64,000 nt of DNA from CAJCIW01 sp963833965 (GTDB lineage Bacteria; Chlamydiota; Chlamydiia; Chlamydiales; Rhabdochlamydiaceae), in NCBI GenBank assembly GCA_963833965.1, contig CAWHZZ010000001.1, forward strand, positions 992,001 to 1,056,000, read 5' to 3'. Shown in pieces: positions 1-9,067 of the stretch (position 1 is its first letter; each line of letters opens with the position of its first letter). A model generated the notes under the pieces. It was given only the letters and a program-made list of their open reading frames with translations, searched no databases and was not told the origin of the DNA. Made by a program: the position numbers and the translations under genes.

Positions 1-541
1 CCAAAATGACCCCTACAGAGCCGATGACGCTGGGGGTAGAGGCAAAGATCTTATCGGCAGAGGAGGCGATATACATGCCTCCCGAAGCGCACATCCCATC
101 GACGTAAGCGTAAATCGGGACTTGATACTTTTTCTTATACTTCAACAGCATACGATAGATCCCATCGGAATCATCGACGGTCCCGCCCGGGGTGTTAATA
201 TGCAACAAGATCGCTTTAACTCTGTCGGGGCCGAGCATTCCTTCCCGAGAATCGAAAAGACAATTTTGAATTTTATTTGACGTCAGATCCCCTTGCCCGA
301 TCACGCCCGTGATATCGAGCTTCAAAATTACAGGGGTGCTGTTTGAGAGCAGCTCGCGACGGCCATGGGCATCTGGCGAAATGAGCAGACTGCTTTTCGG
401 CGGATAGATGTCTGGAGAGGAGAACATCATTAGAGTCAAAAAGATCAACAAGAACCCAATCAGAATCCCGATGATGCCGGCAAAGCATTTGCAAAATGAC
501 CGCACCGCGGAAACAAGGATCGATTCTTTAGCTTGTTGCAT
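1..541 (-). CDS. sppA: S49 signal peptide peptidase, SppA/protease IV family (3' end cut by window)
   Basis: Membrane-anchored serine protease of the S49 family, which degrades leftover signal peptides. About 180 residues are visible from ATG 541, and the reading frame stays open to the window edge. An N-terminal hydrophobic segment (roughly residues 18-41) is a membrane anchor. Then come the family's conserved stretches: an INTPGG motif, and further on CASGGMYIA, which holds the nucleophile serine, then ADKIFASTPSVIGSVGV. The catalytic lysine would lie beyond the edge. It is divergent from the mscS-like gene. Assignment to S49 is firm; SppA versus a SohB-like relative cannot be settled from the fragment. 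Confidence 0.85.
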   Translation of the reverse strand, partial: MQQAKESILVSAVRSFCKCFAGIIGILIGFLLIFLTLMMFSSPDIYPPKSSLLISPDAHGRRELLSNSTPVILKLDITGVIGQGDLTSNKIQNCLFDSREGMLGPDRVKAILLHINTPGGTVDDSDGIYRMLLKYKKKYQVPIYAYVDGMCASGGMYIASSADKIFASTPSVIGSVGVIL

Positions 542-658
542 GATGACCCCAAAAAAATGATATTAAAAGAGCAGAGGATTTTGGGCTACTAATAATGTTT
601 TTTTCTGGTGGGAAATTGGCTTTCCCTGAGAGACTGACCACAAACCCCGGAAAAGATT

Positions 659-1726
659 ATGGAAAACCTCTCTACTTCAATGGCGGACCGGCTTTGGTTT
701 TTTGAGATTGTGATTGGCATTCTTGTACTGGTCGCTGTGAATTATCTTTTTAAAAGAATTGTCAAACATGTGCGGCATCGTTCGCTTTCCACGAAGCCGG
801 ATTGGAAAGAAAAAATCGACCAGATTCTTTTTCTCCCCTTTCAAATCTTATTATGGATTCTAGGGGTGACGCTGGTCGTCGATGTCTTAGGCAGAAGGGT
901 TGGTTTTTCTTTTTTTGAAAATTACATCAACGGTTTCCGAAGTACGGGGTTTGTTCTTTGTATAGCTTGGATCTTGCTGAGATGGAAAACGATCCTGCAG
1001 CGGGATGTTTTGAATAGAAAGATCGATTCAGGCTTTGTCCATATGGCTGGAAGAATTTTGTCGGTGATGATCATCGCGATTTCTTTGATGATCGTTTTTC
1101 AAATCTGGGGGCTGAACATTGGGCCGCTCATCGCCTTCGGGGGGATTGGCGCCGCGGCGATTGGCTTTGCTGGAAAAGACGTCATCGCCAATTTTTGCAG
1201 CGGGCTTATGCTTTATCTAAACCGGCCATTTGTCGTTGGAGATTCTATTTTATTGCCCGATCAGAAGGTGGAAGGGCAAGTCGAAGAAATCGGCTGGTAT
1301 TTGACTGCTTTGCGCGACAAGGAAAAGAGGCCGGTGTATCTTCCCAATTCCATTTTCTCGCAGGCGCAAGTCATTAACACCTCCCGCATGACCCACCGCC
1401 ACATCGAAGAGACGGTAGGAGTGAGGTATGAAGATTTTTCACGCATTCCAGAACTTGTGGAGAAGATTAAAGCGGTGATTGCGGGCCATCCCGACATCGA
1501 CGCCCATTTGCCCGTTCTCGTTGCATTAAAAAGTTTTAATCAGTTCGCTTTAGACCTGTACATCAATGCTTATACGCTCCAAACGCGCTATGAGGAGTAT
1601 TTACTGGTCAAACATGAGATATTGATGGCGATCTACAAAACTTTGTTGGAGGTGGGCGCGGAAATACCGATGCCGATATTCTCTATTTCCGGCAAGCGCC
1701 CCTACTTATCGACTTTAACCGAGTGA
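659..1726 (+). CDS. MscS-family mechanosensitive ion channel
   Basis: Small-conductance mechanosensitive channel homologue in the inner membrane, which releases solutes on hypo-osmotic shock. The protein has 355 residues with several N-terminal membrane spans. The pore helix is recognisable near residues 158-175 as a glycine/alanine-rich stretch (GGIGAAAIGFAGKD), followed by the family's RPFVVGD motif near residue 188 that opens the cytoplasmic beta domain. The start at ATG 659 fits the first membrane span. The 3' end overlaps the end of the convergent pgsA by 25 bp. The family is certain; the exact MscS/YnaI-type subgroup is not. Confidence 0.9.
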   Translation: MENLSTSMADRLWFFEIVIGILVLVAVNYLFKRIVKHVRHRSLSTKPDWKEKIDQILFLPFQILLWILGVTLVVDVLGRRVGFSFFENYINGFRSTGFVLCIAWILLRWKTILQRDVLNRKIDSGFVHMAGRILSVMIIAISLMIVFQIWGLNIGPLIAFGGIGAAAIGFAGKDVIANFCSGLMLYLNRPFVVGDSILLPDQKVEGQVEEIGWYLTALRDKEKRPVYLPNSIFSQAQVINTSRMTHRHIEETVGVRYEDFSRIPELVEKIKAVIAGHPDIDAHLPVLVALKSFNQFALDLYINAYTLQTRYEEYLLVKHEILMAIYKTLLEVGAEIPMPIFSISGKRPYLSTLTE

Positions 1727-2229
1727 GGCAGGGCGTTGTTTTTTTTGATCTGCCAAAGTTCGATGAAGGCAAGCAGTCCGAAGAGGATAAAGATCCAGTA
1801 AAAATAACTTGGAAAGGTAACCCCGAGCGTAAGGCCGATGAGAACGAGAAATTGAAGCGCCGTCGTGACTTTTCCCCAACGTATCGAGGTAAATCGATAG
1901 CTTTCCCAGTGGCCGGTCAAGCTTAGGTAAATCCCGAACAAAAGCAAAAAGAAGTCGCGCGAGATCATGGAGCAGCTTTGCCACAGCTCTAACTTTTTTT
2001 CCAAACACAAGATGGTCAGGGCAAAAAAGACAAAGAACTTGTCCATGGCCGGGTCCAAGATGGCCCCAAAGCGGCTGACGGCTTTGCACCGCCGCGCCAA
2101 ATAGCCGTCAATGCTGTCGGTCAGCATTGCGAGTAAAATCGCCAGAATGCGAAATGTCGTGTTCTCTATTAAAAATAGAAAAGCCAGCGGAGCTCTGAGG
2201 AAGGATAGGCCATTATGTAAACTTAGCAT
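1702..2229 (-). CDS. pgsA: CDP-diacylglycerol--glycerol-3-phosphate 3-phosphatidyltransferase (phosphatidylglycerophosphate synthase type)
   Basis: Membrane CDP-alcohol phosphatidyltransferase that makes phosphatidylglycerophosphate from CDP-diacylglycerol and glycerol-3-phosphate. The full signature D-x2-D-G-x2-A-R-x8-G-x3-D-x3-D is present starting at residue 38 (DSIDGYLAR ... G...D...D). Several membrane spans follow. ATG 2229 was preferred; a GTG two codons upstream (2235) is an alternative. It lies 15 bp downstream of the dedA-like gene on the same strand, so the two are probably co-transcribed. It uses the CDP-DAG made by CdsA, whose gene is at about 56 kb. Other CDP-alcohol transferases share the motif, so substrate assignment is by length and similarity. 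Confidence 0.85.
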   Translation of the reverse strand: MLSLHNGLSFLRAPLAFLFLIENTTFRILAILLAMLTDSIDGYLARRCKAVSRFGAILDPAMDKFFVFFALTILCLEKKLELWQSCSMISRDFFLLLFGIYLSLTGHWESYRFTSIRWGKVTTALQFLVLIGLTLGVTFPSYFYWIFILFGLLAFIELWQIKKNNALPHSVKVDK

Positions 2230-2244
2230 CTGCACTAAAGAAAA

Positions 2245-2862
2245 TCAATTTGCGGTCCGAGTCTTCTTCTTTCTGCTTTTATACCAAATGAAGCTAATTA
2301 CCGTCACACTGAAAGCTGCAAAAATTAGCAGGTTGAACGTTTTGAGATAATGCCAAATCAGTTCATAGTTTTGACTGAGGGTAAAGAACAGATAAAAACA
2401 GCTGCTGCACCATAAAAAACACGCAAGGGCATCCATCAGAATAAATTTTCCAAAAGGAACTTTGCTCATTCCCGAGGACATGAAGATGCAATTCCGTACT
2501 CCGAAGGGAATAAACCGTCCAAGCACCAGTGTCCAGAGGCCGTATTTGCCGTAAAATTGCTTAATTTTGAGAAGACGTTGAGGACTCATCAATTTGCAAA
2601 AGAATTTTTTCTTGCTCAAGGCCGATCCGAGGAGCCTGCCGAGCCAATAAGCGCACATGGCGGAAAAATAACACCCGAACAAGATGCAGAAATAGAGAAG
2701 CCAGGTGTTTTCCGGAATGATTGTGGCTGCCAGGATAGCTGCAGCAAGGATTATCACGTCCGTACTAAATGGAATATTGAATCCGGCCAAAATAATCGCG
2801 ACAAAAATGTACCAGTGGGCATTATGAGCATGATTTGCAATGATTTGGCTGAAGTAGTCCAT
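2245..2862 (-). CDS. DedA family membrane protein
   Basis: DedA/VTT-domain inner-membrane protein; recent work links the family to lipid carrier (undecaprenyl-phosphate or phospholipid) translocation. About 205 residues from ATG 2862, with hydrophobic spans, the family's GxNIPFSTDVIILAAA-like entry segment and the GRFIPFGVRNCIFMSSGMS stretch (arginine and proline conserved in the family). I chose ATG 2862 because the N-terminus then matches the usual DedA start and leaves room for a promoter. An in-frame ATG at 2889 would lie only 11 bp from the divergent gene at 2901. It ends just upstream of pgsA, suggesting a small membrane-lipid operon. Confidence 0.85.
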   Translation of the reverse strand: MDYFSQIIANHAHNAHWYIFVAIILAGFNIPFSTDVIILAAAILAATIIPENTWLLYFCILFGCYFSAMCAYWLGRLLGSALSKKKFFCKLMSPQRLLKIKQFYGKYGLWTLVLGRFIPFGVRNCIFMSSGMSKVPFGKFILMDALACFLWCSSCFYLFFTLSQNYELIWHYLKTFNLLIFAAFSVTVISFIWYKSRKKKTRTAN

Positions 2863-2900
2863 AGTAATAGGTATAACATATCTAATCATTAAACTGTAGA

Positions 2901-3371
2901 ATGAGCATGATGCGTATAAAAATTTTAAATGCTGGGACCCTAAGCTTTTCCCTATTCGTGGGAATTGTCTTAATCATCGCTGCGGTAGGAAAAATATTTT
3001 TCCCCATCGCCTCGATTGCTGTTTTAGAGCAAGGGGTCGGCATATTTGAATTTTTATTTTGCTTGGCGATTTTTTTCTTGAGGAAACGGTGGCAGATGTG
3101 GCTTGTGTCGGCAGTGATTTTTGGAGGCTGGGGAGGATTTGCTCTATTTTGGCTAAAAGCAAAACTGCCATGCAATTGCATGGGGGCTATGCTGCCCATT
3201 CCATCTGAACTTTCATTTGCATTGGACCTCATTTTTTACTTTGGGAGCTTGATTCTTGCCATCTTGCATGGAGCGAGAAAGCAATTCGTTTACTTAAGCT
3301 TTCTTTTCAGCTTGTTTGCCAGCCTCTTCGGATATGCATTCGCCGATTGCCTTTTGTCGTACACATTTTAA
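2901..3371 (+). CDS. MauE/DoxX-like four-helix membrane protein
   Basis: 156-residue integral membrane protein with about four hydrophobic segments. A G-K-x3-P motif (residues 30-34) and a PCNCMG motif at residues 90-95 resemble the MauE group of the DoxX-like superfamily, where the Cys-x-Cys(-x-Gly) element sits between spans 3 and 4. MauE-like proteins take part in disulfide or redox maturation of exported proteins; that role is inference here. Start: ATG 2901, with alternatives at 2907 and 2910 in the same frame. It is divergent from the dedA-like gene with a very short shared upstream region. Confidence 0.6.
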   Translation: MSMMRIKILNAGTLSFSLFVGIVLIIAAVGKIFFPIASIAVLEQGVGIFEFLFCLAIFFLRKRWQMWLVSAVIFGGWGGFALFWLKAKLPCNCMGAMLPIPSELSFALDLIFYFGSLILAILHGARKQFVYLSFLFSLFASLFGYAFADCLLSYTF

Positions 3372-3521
3372 TCGCGATTCTGTGTAACTTATAATTTTAG
3401 TTTTGTATAATTAGATTCAATTAATACTGTTTCTGAGTAGCGTGTCACCGAATTATTGGGGAGATGCCTCCTCCAAGATGCGTTTCTTAAAAAATATCGG
3501 ATGTAATCAGAAGTAATCAAA

Positions 3522-5090
3522 CTATTTCGAATCGGCCATTGAAGGCTGTAGAACGGCGGGCTGCGATTCTTCATCAGGGTCTTTGAGCGTCTCTTGATGG
3601 GAGACGAGATCATTGAAGCGTCGTCCCAGCGAACGCGCAGCAGTTATCCACCCGGCAATGACAAATAAGAGCAAGATGGCAACGTAAGGGGTACTCAAGG
3701 CGACGGTGCCGAACACCATCAGCAAGCTTTCGTGGATGAGGGACCCACCTGACTTTCCGAGGCGCGATCCGACGCCGTCGATAGCCGCTTTTCCTTTCTG
3801 CTTGCATTCTTTGCTCAAAGGGATAAAGGCCAGCTCTTTTGTCGCATCAAATAAGGTGTACTTGGAGGCGCGGGCGAAACAGTTTTGCATCGATCCGAAA
3901 AAGACGCAAAGTGCGAGCGGTGTTGTGCCAAACCAGGAAGCGAAGGACGCAAAACTGGAATCTTTAAAGAAGAAAAAGAAGAAAAACCCGATACCGGTAA
4001 TCAGGAGGATCACTGGACAAATCATCGCGTTTGTCGTCCAATTGAACTTGCGGATGACCGTGCTGGAGATGAAAACGCTGATCACAGTGGCCATGATGCC
4101 TGTCCAGGTCAGGACGTGTCCCATGTAGGCGTTGAAGTCTGAAGGATTGGGATAGAGCTGTTTGACTTGATCCTTCCAAACAACTTCGACGAGGTTGAGG
4201 GCGACGTTGTACATGAGGACGATGATGGCGATACAGAGCAAATATTTGGATTTGGCAAGGTAAGAAAAGTTTTTACGCATGCCCATTTTGACTTCTTCGG
4301 CCCCGTTGTTTTGCTTGTAGTAAGAGGGAGAATTGTAGCCGTGCCCTTGAACATGGATATAGCGAAAGAGGGCCATGCACAAAAGGCCTCCGATCACAAA
4401 GACAGTGCACAAGAAAAAGACTGTTTGATCCCAAGCTGTGGCGCCGAAGGGGAGTGAAGGATGAAACGCATTCTGCGACATCGACGTCGCGACCGATCCC
4501 GCGACGACTCCTGAAAGATTGATCCCGATCCCCAAAAGGCCATAGTAGCGTTTGGCGTCGTTGACGCTGGTCACATCATTGGCAAATCCCCAGGCCAAAA
4601 CGGTCATGATGATCGTGCTCCACATCTCGGCCATGATGTAGAACAACGTGAATGTCCAATTCCGGAAAATGGCGACAAGTCCCTGCAGGCCTTGAGGGAG
4701 CATTTGCTGGATTTGATCGCAAAGTGTGTGCGGATGGAGCGTATTCTGAAAGGGGTAAAGAAGGAACATAAAGAGTAGGAAAAACGCGATGAAGATGCTC
4801 ATCATGGCGTAAAAGATTTTTTCCCTGGAAAACCGGTTCGAAACGCGTGTGAAAATAAAGGTGAAGAGGAGCGCCATAGGGACGATCGCCCATACCTTTA
4901 GATAAGGCAGAGCCTCTGCCCCAGAAGATGGGGCGGTCACGACGAGAGAGTCCTTGGTTGCGCGCAAAAGGGAATAATTGAATCCGACAAGGAAGAAGAT
5001 CAAGAGCAGAGGGATGAATTTTTTCAACTCATGGCGATAGATCGGCCAAAGGTAAGCGCGAATTCTACCGAACCCTGTCGAAGAAGACAT
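3522..5090 (-). CDS. ADP/ATP translocase (NTT/Tlc family nucleotide transporter)
   Basis: Inner-membrane nucleotide transporter of the plastidic/bacterial ATP/ADP carrier family, a hallmark of obligate intracellular bacteria such as Chlamydiae and Rickettsiae. It exchanges host ATP for bacterial ADP. 522 residues with about 12 spans and family-typical stretches (LWPIYRHELKKFIPL near the N-terminus, LLRATKDSLVV, and NDAKRYYGLLGIG). ATG 5090 is preceded by an AGGCGGG ribosome-binding site; a GTG 18 bp upstream (5108) is a weaker start. A good promoter lies just upstream. Other family members import NTPs or NAD, so the exact substrate set is not proven by sequence alone. Confidence 0.92.
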   Translation of the reverse strand: MSSSTGFGRIRAYLWPIYRHELKKFIPLLLIFFLVGFNYSLLRATKDSLVVTAPSSGAEALPYLKVWAIVPMALLFTFIFTRVSNRFSREKIFYAMMSIFIAFFLLFMFLLYPFQNTLHPHTLCDQIQQMLPQGLQGLVAIFRNWTFTLFYIMAEMWSTIIMTVLAWGFANDVTSVNDAKRYYGLLGIGINLSGVVAGSVATSMSQNAFHPSLPFGATAWDQTVFFLCTVFVIGGLLCMALFRYIHVQGHGYNSPSYYKQNNGAEEVKMGMRKNFSYLAKSKYLLCIAIIVLMYNVALNLVEVVWKDQVKQLYPNPSDFNAYMGHVLTWTGIMATVISVFISSTVIRKFNWTTNAMICPVILLITGIGFFFFFFFKDSSFASFASWFGTTPLALCVFFGSMQNCFARASKYTLFDATKELAFIPLSKECKQKGKAAIDGVGSRLGKSGGSLIHESLLMVFGTVALSTPYVAILLLFVIAGWITAARSLGRRFNDLVSHQETLKDPDEESQPAVLQPSMADSK

Positions 5091-5149
5091 ATCCCGCCTA
5101 GGTTGCACACAAAGGAGCCAATTCCCCGGTGATCTCTAAAGACGCCCTT

Positions 5150-5177
5150 ATTATAGCGGTTTTCGCTTATTTGACAA
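5150..5177 (-). promoter_or_regulatory. Sigma-70-type promoter of the ADP/ATP translocase gene
   Basis: On the minus strand TTGTCA (5172-5177) and TATAAT (5150-5155) are separated by 16 bp, about 60 bp upstream of the translocase start. The -10 box is a perfect consensus. This supports transcription of the transporter independently of the pgk operon upstream. Confidence 0.65.
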
Positions 5178-5242
5178 CGAATAAGAGAGAAAGTTTGTAG
5201 TTAAAATTTGACGTTTTAGTTGACTGACAAACTAATTTATAA

Positions 5243-6445
5243 TTATGGGTCTTCCCTGTCGGACAATGCGTCAATCCCTGGCAGATGGCCGTATTCAATA
5301 AATTCTAATGAGGCGCCACCGCCGGTCGACACGTGGGTGAAGGAAGAAGATAAGCCAAGCTTATTGATCGCTGCGACGGAGTCGCCTCCTCCGACGACAG
5401 TGACGGCATTGAGCGAAGATAATATTTTAGCAATCCCTTCCGTTCCTTTGGCAAAATGGGGAAATTCAAACACTCCGAGTGGGCCATTCCAAAAAACGAC
5501 TGCGGCATTTTGCAAGGCTTTGCCCCATTCTTCGAGTGTTTGCGGCCCGACGTCCATCCCCTGCCATCCATCGGGGATCCCTTCGGAAGCGGGGATGCAC
5601 TTAGTTTTAGCATCGTCGCGGAAGGCATCGGCGATGATCAGGTCTTTAGGTAGCCAGCATGTGACTTTTTTTTCGCGGCACTGGTTTAGAAAATCGGCTG
5701 CAATGGGAACTTGATCCTCCTCGCGCAGCGAAGCGCCGATTTTCATTTTTTGCGCGAGAAAAAATGTAAAGGCCATCCCTCCTCCGATGAAAATGCCGTC
5801 CGCTTTAGAAATCAGCGATTTAAGGACACCGAGTTTTGTTGAAATTTTTGCTCCACCGATGATCGCGTAGAAAGGCTTTTTTGGTTTGAAAAGAGGAGAA
5901 AGCTGTTCGACTTCCTTTTGCATGAGCAGACCGGCCGCAGCTTTTCCCGGAAAATACTGGGCGATCGTTGCAGTCGATGAATGGCTGCGGTGGGCGGCCC
6001 CAAAAGCGTCGTTTACAAAAACATCGCCAAGTGACGCGAGCTTTTTGGCAAAAGAGGGATCTTGGGAAGGTTGTTCTTCAGCAGGATAAAAGCGCAGGTT
6101 TTCCAAAAGCAAAACTTGGCCGGGTTTTAATTCTTTGGCCATTTTTTCCACTTTTCCCCCGACGCAATCGTCGGCCATAGTTACGGAAACTCCAAGATAG
6201 GCCGAAAGTGCTTTGGCGCAAGGGGCGAGCGACAAATTTGGATCGGGAGCTTTGGGTCTTCCCAAATGGCTCATCAAAATCGCGCTGCCACCGTTTTTGA
6301 GGATGTACTGGATGGAGGGGAGAGATTCTTTGATTCGAGTGTCGTCGGCGATCGTTCCGTCTTTATTCATCGGAACGTTGAAATCGACGCGCACGAGGAC
6401 TTTTTTTCCCTTAATGTCCAATTCTTGGAGTTTCAGTTTTGCCAT
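5243..6445 (-). CDS. pgk: Phosphoglycerate kinase
   Basis: Cytosolic glycolytic enzyme that transfers phosphate from 1,3-bisphosphoglycerate to ADP. 400 residues, the normal family length. Diagnostic motifs: RVDFNVP near residue 19, SHLGRP, the GGAKISTKLGVL segment, FWNGPLGVFE, and VVGGGDSVAAI near the nucleotide site. ATG 6445 gives the expected N-terminus MAKLKLQELD; an in-frame TTG at 6466 is rejected. It is the last gene of the five-gene minus-strand run, starting 7 bp after the dnaQ-like stop. With host hexose-phosphate uptake (uhpC in this window) it would make ATP inside the cell. Confidence 0.97.
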   Translation of the reverse strand: MAKLKLQELDIKGKKVLVRVDFNVPMNKDGTIADDTRIKESLPSIQYILKNGGSAILMSHLGRPKAPDPNLSLAPCAKALSAYLGVSVTMADDCVGGKVEKMAKELKPGQVLLLENLRFYPAEEQPSQDPSFAKKLASLGDVFVNDAFGAAHRSHSSTATIAQYFPGKAAAGLLMQKEVEQLSPLFKPKKPFYAIIGGAKISTKLGVLKSLISKADGIFIGGGMAFTFFLAQKMKIGASLREEDQVPIAADFLNQCREKKVTCWLPKDLIIADAFRDDAKTKCIPASEGIPDGWQGMDVGPQTLEEWGKALQNAAVVFWNGPLGVFEFPHFAKGTEGIAKILSSLNAVTVVGGGDSVAAINKLGLSSSFTHVSTGGGASLEFIEYGHLPGIDALSDREDP

Positions 6446-6452
6446 AGTGTGC

Positions 6453-7202
6453 CTACAGATTCGCAAAAGGGCTAGCCGCTTGCCCGAAGTTTGCCCCTTT
6501 GTTCCGTTTTTTCAATTCCGTTTTAAGGGAAAAGAGCAGATCTTGGTCGAAATTTTGGTTAACGGCCCAACGCAAATACTCGACTGGAATTTCAGCGAAT
6601 GTGCGCCCTTTATGTTTGCCCAAAGGCATTGTTCTGAGCTGGATGGGACTCTTGAGGCGGTTAACGATTTGCTCCGTTGTTTTAAAGCGTTTGGCGAGAT
6701 ACTTGAAGACTTCGATGTTGACGACGACATCGTTCATTGCGCGGTGGGCCCCTTCTTCCGCAATGTTGAAATGTTGGCGGAGCTTTTCTAAAGAGTTAAT
6801 CGGGCTTTCGCCATAAAGCCGAGCCATGCGGAGAGTGTCGAGATAGGGATGGGAGGCGAGCCTGCAAGGGATGTTATACTGTTTGGCAGCGGCACAAAGA
6901 AAAGCGAGATCGTTGGTGATGCCATGCCCAACAATAATCGAGGAGCCGACGAACTCGAAGACTTTCGGTAAAATTTCCGAAATTTTAGGCTTGCCTTTCA
7001 CCATATGATCATTGATGTGGTGAATGGCAATGGAAACTTCGGGGATCGACATCAAAGGGTCGATTAATGTCTCATAAGACTCGACGACTTGATCGAAATT
7101 AAACCGGACCATGGCGATTTCGATAATCCTGTCTTTTTCTAAGTCCAGACCCGTCGTCTCGCAATCCAAACAGACGAAGAAGTCTTTGTTAATGAGACCC
7201 AT
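6453..7202 (-). CDS. DnaQ-like 3'-5' exonuclease with C-terminal DUF3820-type domain
   Basis: DEDDh exonuclease related to the DNA polymerase III epsilon subunit. Exo I is DCETTGLD near residue 13, Exo II is GHGITNDLAF near 94, and Exo III is HRAMNDVV near 153, giving the D-E-D-H-D set. After about residue 190 comes PLGKHKGRTFAEIPVEYLRW, the short domain often called DUF3820, seen in chlamydial DnaQ-like proteins. It overlaps the engB 3' end by 14 bp and is followed 7 bp later by pgk. It may act in RNA or DNA processing and need not be the replicative proofreader. Confidence 0.85.
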   Translation of the reverse strand: MGLINKDFFVCLDCETTGLDLEKDRIIEIAMVRFNFDQVVESYETLIDPLMSIPEVSIAIHHINDHMVKGKPKISEILPKVFEFVGSSIIVGHGITNDLAFLCAAAKQYNIPCRLASHPYLDTLRMARLYGESPINSLEKLRQHFNIAEEGAHRAMNDVVVNIEVFKYLAKRFKTTEQIVNRLKSPIQLRTMPLGKHKGRTFAEIPVEYLRWAVNQNFDQDLLFSLKTELKKRNKGANFGQAASPFANL

Positions 7203-7797
7203 CTAAAATCCGATTGATACATTTGATGAGGTCCATTCTAGCATGGGGGTGCTTAATTGAATAAGAAAGAAAAAATGCCGAGTTGGGAGGAAATCGCTTT
7301 TGGAGCTCTTCCGATGCCACTTGTATTCTTTTCTTTTTTTCCATTTCAGTGACTTTGTCCGATTTCGTGAAGATGAACAGCACTTGTTTTTTATGGAACG
7401 CCGCCCACTGGGCAAAGGCGCAATCTTCTTTTGTGAGTTCTCTGCGGGAATCGATGAGAAATAAGATTAGTTTCAGCTCTTTTCGCTCTTGCAAATAGTT
7501 GTCGATGAGGCCTGCCCACTGATCTTTCACAGGTTTAGAAACCTTGGCATAACCATATCCGGGAAGATCGACAAGGGCGATCTGTTCATCGACTTTGTAA
7601 AAATTGATCGATTGCGTTTTGCCAGGGATGGAGGAAGTTTTTGCGAGTTTTGCATTGAGTAGATGATTGATCAAGGTGGACTTTCCAACATTGGAACGGC
7701 CGACGATGGCGATTTCGGGGAGACATAGATGAGGAAAGCCTTTGGCATCGAATACTGCAGCTGCAAATTCTCCACGCGTGAAAGGGATTTTTTTCAT
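7189..7797 (-). CDS. engB: Ribosome biogenesis GTP-binding protein YsxC/EngB
   Basis: Small TRAFAC GTPase needed for 50S ribosomal subunit assembly. 202 residues. G1 is GRSNVGKS near residue 33, the switch-I threonine lies in IPGKTQ, G3 is DLPGYGYA, and G4 is TKSDK. The start ATG overlaps the tsaE stop by 4 bp (ATGA), a sign of translational coupling. The 3' end overlaps dnaQ by 14 bp. Confidence 0.95.
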   Translation of the reverse strand: MKKIPFTRGEFAAAVFDAKGFPHLCLPEIAIVGRSNVGKSTLINHLLNAKLAKTSSIPGKTQSINFYKVDEQIALVDLPGYGYAKVSKPVKDQWAGLIDNYLQERKELKLILFLIDSRRELTKEDCAFAQWAAFHKKQVLFIFTKSDKVTEMEKKKRIQVASEELQKRFPPNSAFFLSYSIKHPHARMDLIKCINRILDGSH

Positions 7798-8216
7798 GCT
7801 TGCCTCGCAATCTCAATCTGCCTTGCATTTTCGCCGACATAAGAGAAAGTCACTTTGTGCGCGTGGGGTGGCAGAGCTCCGAGAATTTTTTCGGCCCATT
7901 CGATGCAGCAGATTCCGCCTGCGGCCAGGTATTCATCAAAGCCCGCTGCGAAAAATTCGTTCCCATCGGGAAGGCGGTAAAGATCGAAATGAAAAATCGT
8001 TTTTTCTCCGGCGTAAGTGTTTAAAAGCGTGAATGTGGGGCTGCTCACGCCTCTTAAATCAGCGACGCCGATCCCTTCGGCCATGCCGCGGATAAATGTC
8101 GTTTTTCCTGCGCCGAGGCAGCCGAAGAAGGCGACGACCGAATTTGCATGCAAAGACCGACCGAAAACTTTTCCAAGCCTGTGTGTTTCTTCCTCAGAAT
8201 TGGAAATAACCACCAT
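7794..8216 (-). CDS. tsaE: tRNA threonylcarbamoyladenosine biosynthesis protein TsaE
   Basis: ATPase of the TsaB-TsaD-TsaE complex that makes t6A37 in tRNAs reading ANN codons. 140 residues from ATG 8216, with P-loop GCLGAGKTT near residue 33, SSPTFTLLNTY, FHFDLYRL and the late IEWAEKI motif. An open frame extends far upstream to 8564, but that part is the antisense shadow of the neighbouring gene. The true start lies one base past the stop of the DUF2709 gene. It overlaps engB by 4 bp. tsaE beside this DUF2709 gene and dnaQ is also the order I recall in C. trachomatis. Confidence 0.93.
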   Translation of the reverse strand: MVVISNSEEETHRLGKVFGRSLHANSVVAFFGCLGAGKTTFIRGMAEGIGVADLRGVSSPTFTLLNTYAGEKTIFHFDLYRLPDGNEFFAAGFDEYLAAGGICCIEWAEKILGALPPHAHKVTFSYVGENARQIEIARQA

Positions 8217-8217
8217 T

Positions 8218-8967
8218 CTACGACTCTTCTTCTTCGCTTTCTTCTTTGACTTCTTCCAGCCATTGATCGATGTGAGAAGAGAATTCTTCGAATTGCGATA
8301 GGGACTCGACGAAAGCGTTGATTTTGCTCTCTTCAAGCTGTTTTTGAATGAAGGAGAGGAAATTTTCCTCGATTTGAAATCGGTTTTGATTCGGTACTTC
8401 TTCGAGAGGAATCGGTTTGAGTTGATTTTTCGTGAAATCGTCAAGCACAGATTCTTTACTGTTGAATAATTTTCCGGTGACCGCCGAAGAATAGACAATT
8501 TTAGTGATCGGCTCTTTGCGTTTGACGATATAATTTTTAATGACTTCAGAATCCTCGGAAACAAAAAAGCGTTTGGCCTTCAGTCCGCCGACGCGCTCAG
8601 TATTTTCAGGGCATTTAGAGACCCAATCGTAAATGGCGTCTTGAGGATTGGGATGTGTATTGTCCCCGAAAACTTTACCCGTGAAAGGGCAAATATAAAT
8701 TTTCTTTGTCTGTTCGTTGACGCTTTGCTGTCCGTATTGAATCTTGATTTCCGTCTCACGCCAAAGTTTTCCTTGAGATTCTAATTTCTTGATCAGATCT
8801 TCTTGGCTTTGAAAGATCATCTTATCGCGGATAAAGAGGACCGGATCGATGTTAAATTTTTTTTCCAGAAAAAAGAGGTAGGTTGTGATCAGGTCGGCTT
8901 TTTTATTTTTTTTCAAAAACTTAAGCAACTCATCTTTAAGAGTTTCAGAGATTGCAACAGCTCCCAT
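8218..8967 (-). CDS. DUF2709-type chlamydial conserved protein
   Basis: Soluble 249-residue protein that I recognise as the Chlamydiae-restricted DUF2709 family; its function is unknown. No signal peptide or membrane span. It contains a CPFTGKVFGDNTHPNPQDAIYDW-like segment near residue 95, with paired CP motifs, and ends in a strongly acidic tail (EEVKEESEEEES). ATG 8967 has an AGGGGA ribosome-binding site; the in-frame GTG at 9024 is rejected. It is the first gene of the operon that continues with tsaE, engB, dnaQ and pgk. Confidence 0.8.
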   Translation of the reverse strand: MGAVAISETLKDELLKFLKKNKKADLITTYLFFLEKKFNIDPVLFIRDKMIFQSQEDLIKKLESQGKLWRETEIKIQYGQQSVNEQTKKIYICPFTGKVFGDNTHPNPQDAIYDWVSKCPENTERVGGLKAKRFFVSEDSEVIKNYIVKRKEPITKIVYSSAVTGKLFNSKESVLDDFTKNQLKPIPLEEVPNQNRFQIEENFLSFIQKQLEESKINAFVESLSQFEEFSSHIDQWLEEVKEESEEEES

Positions 8968-9067
8968 TTTTTCCCCTGCTGTAAATGAATTCGTTTTAAA
9001 TGAAGAAGATCTAGAATATAACACCTCTGTTTAATCTTCAAGATTGATTTTGTTCTCAAAAATTGAT

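Noticed and set aside
6213..6791. 192-codon plus-strand frame opposite pgk and dnaQ
   Set aside because: Antisense to two certain genes; the composition is that of a mirror frame.
7794..8564. Long open frame extending tsaE by about 115 residues upstream
   Set aside because: The extra part is Ser/Lys-rich low-complexity sequence lying over the well-supported DUF2709 gene in another frame of the same strand. The family start is at 8216.
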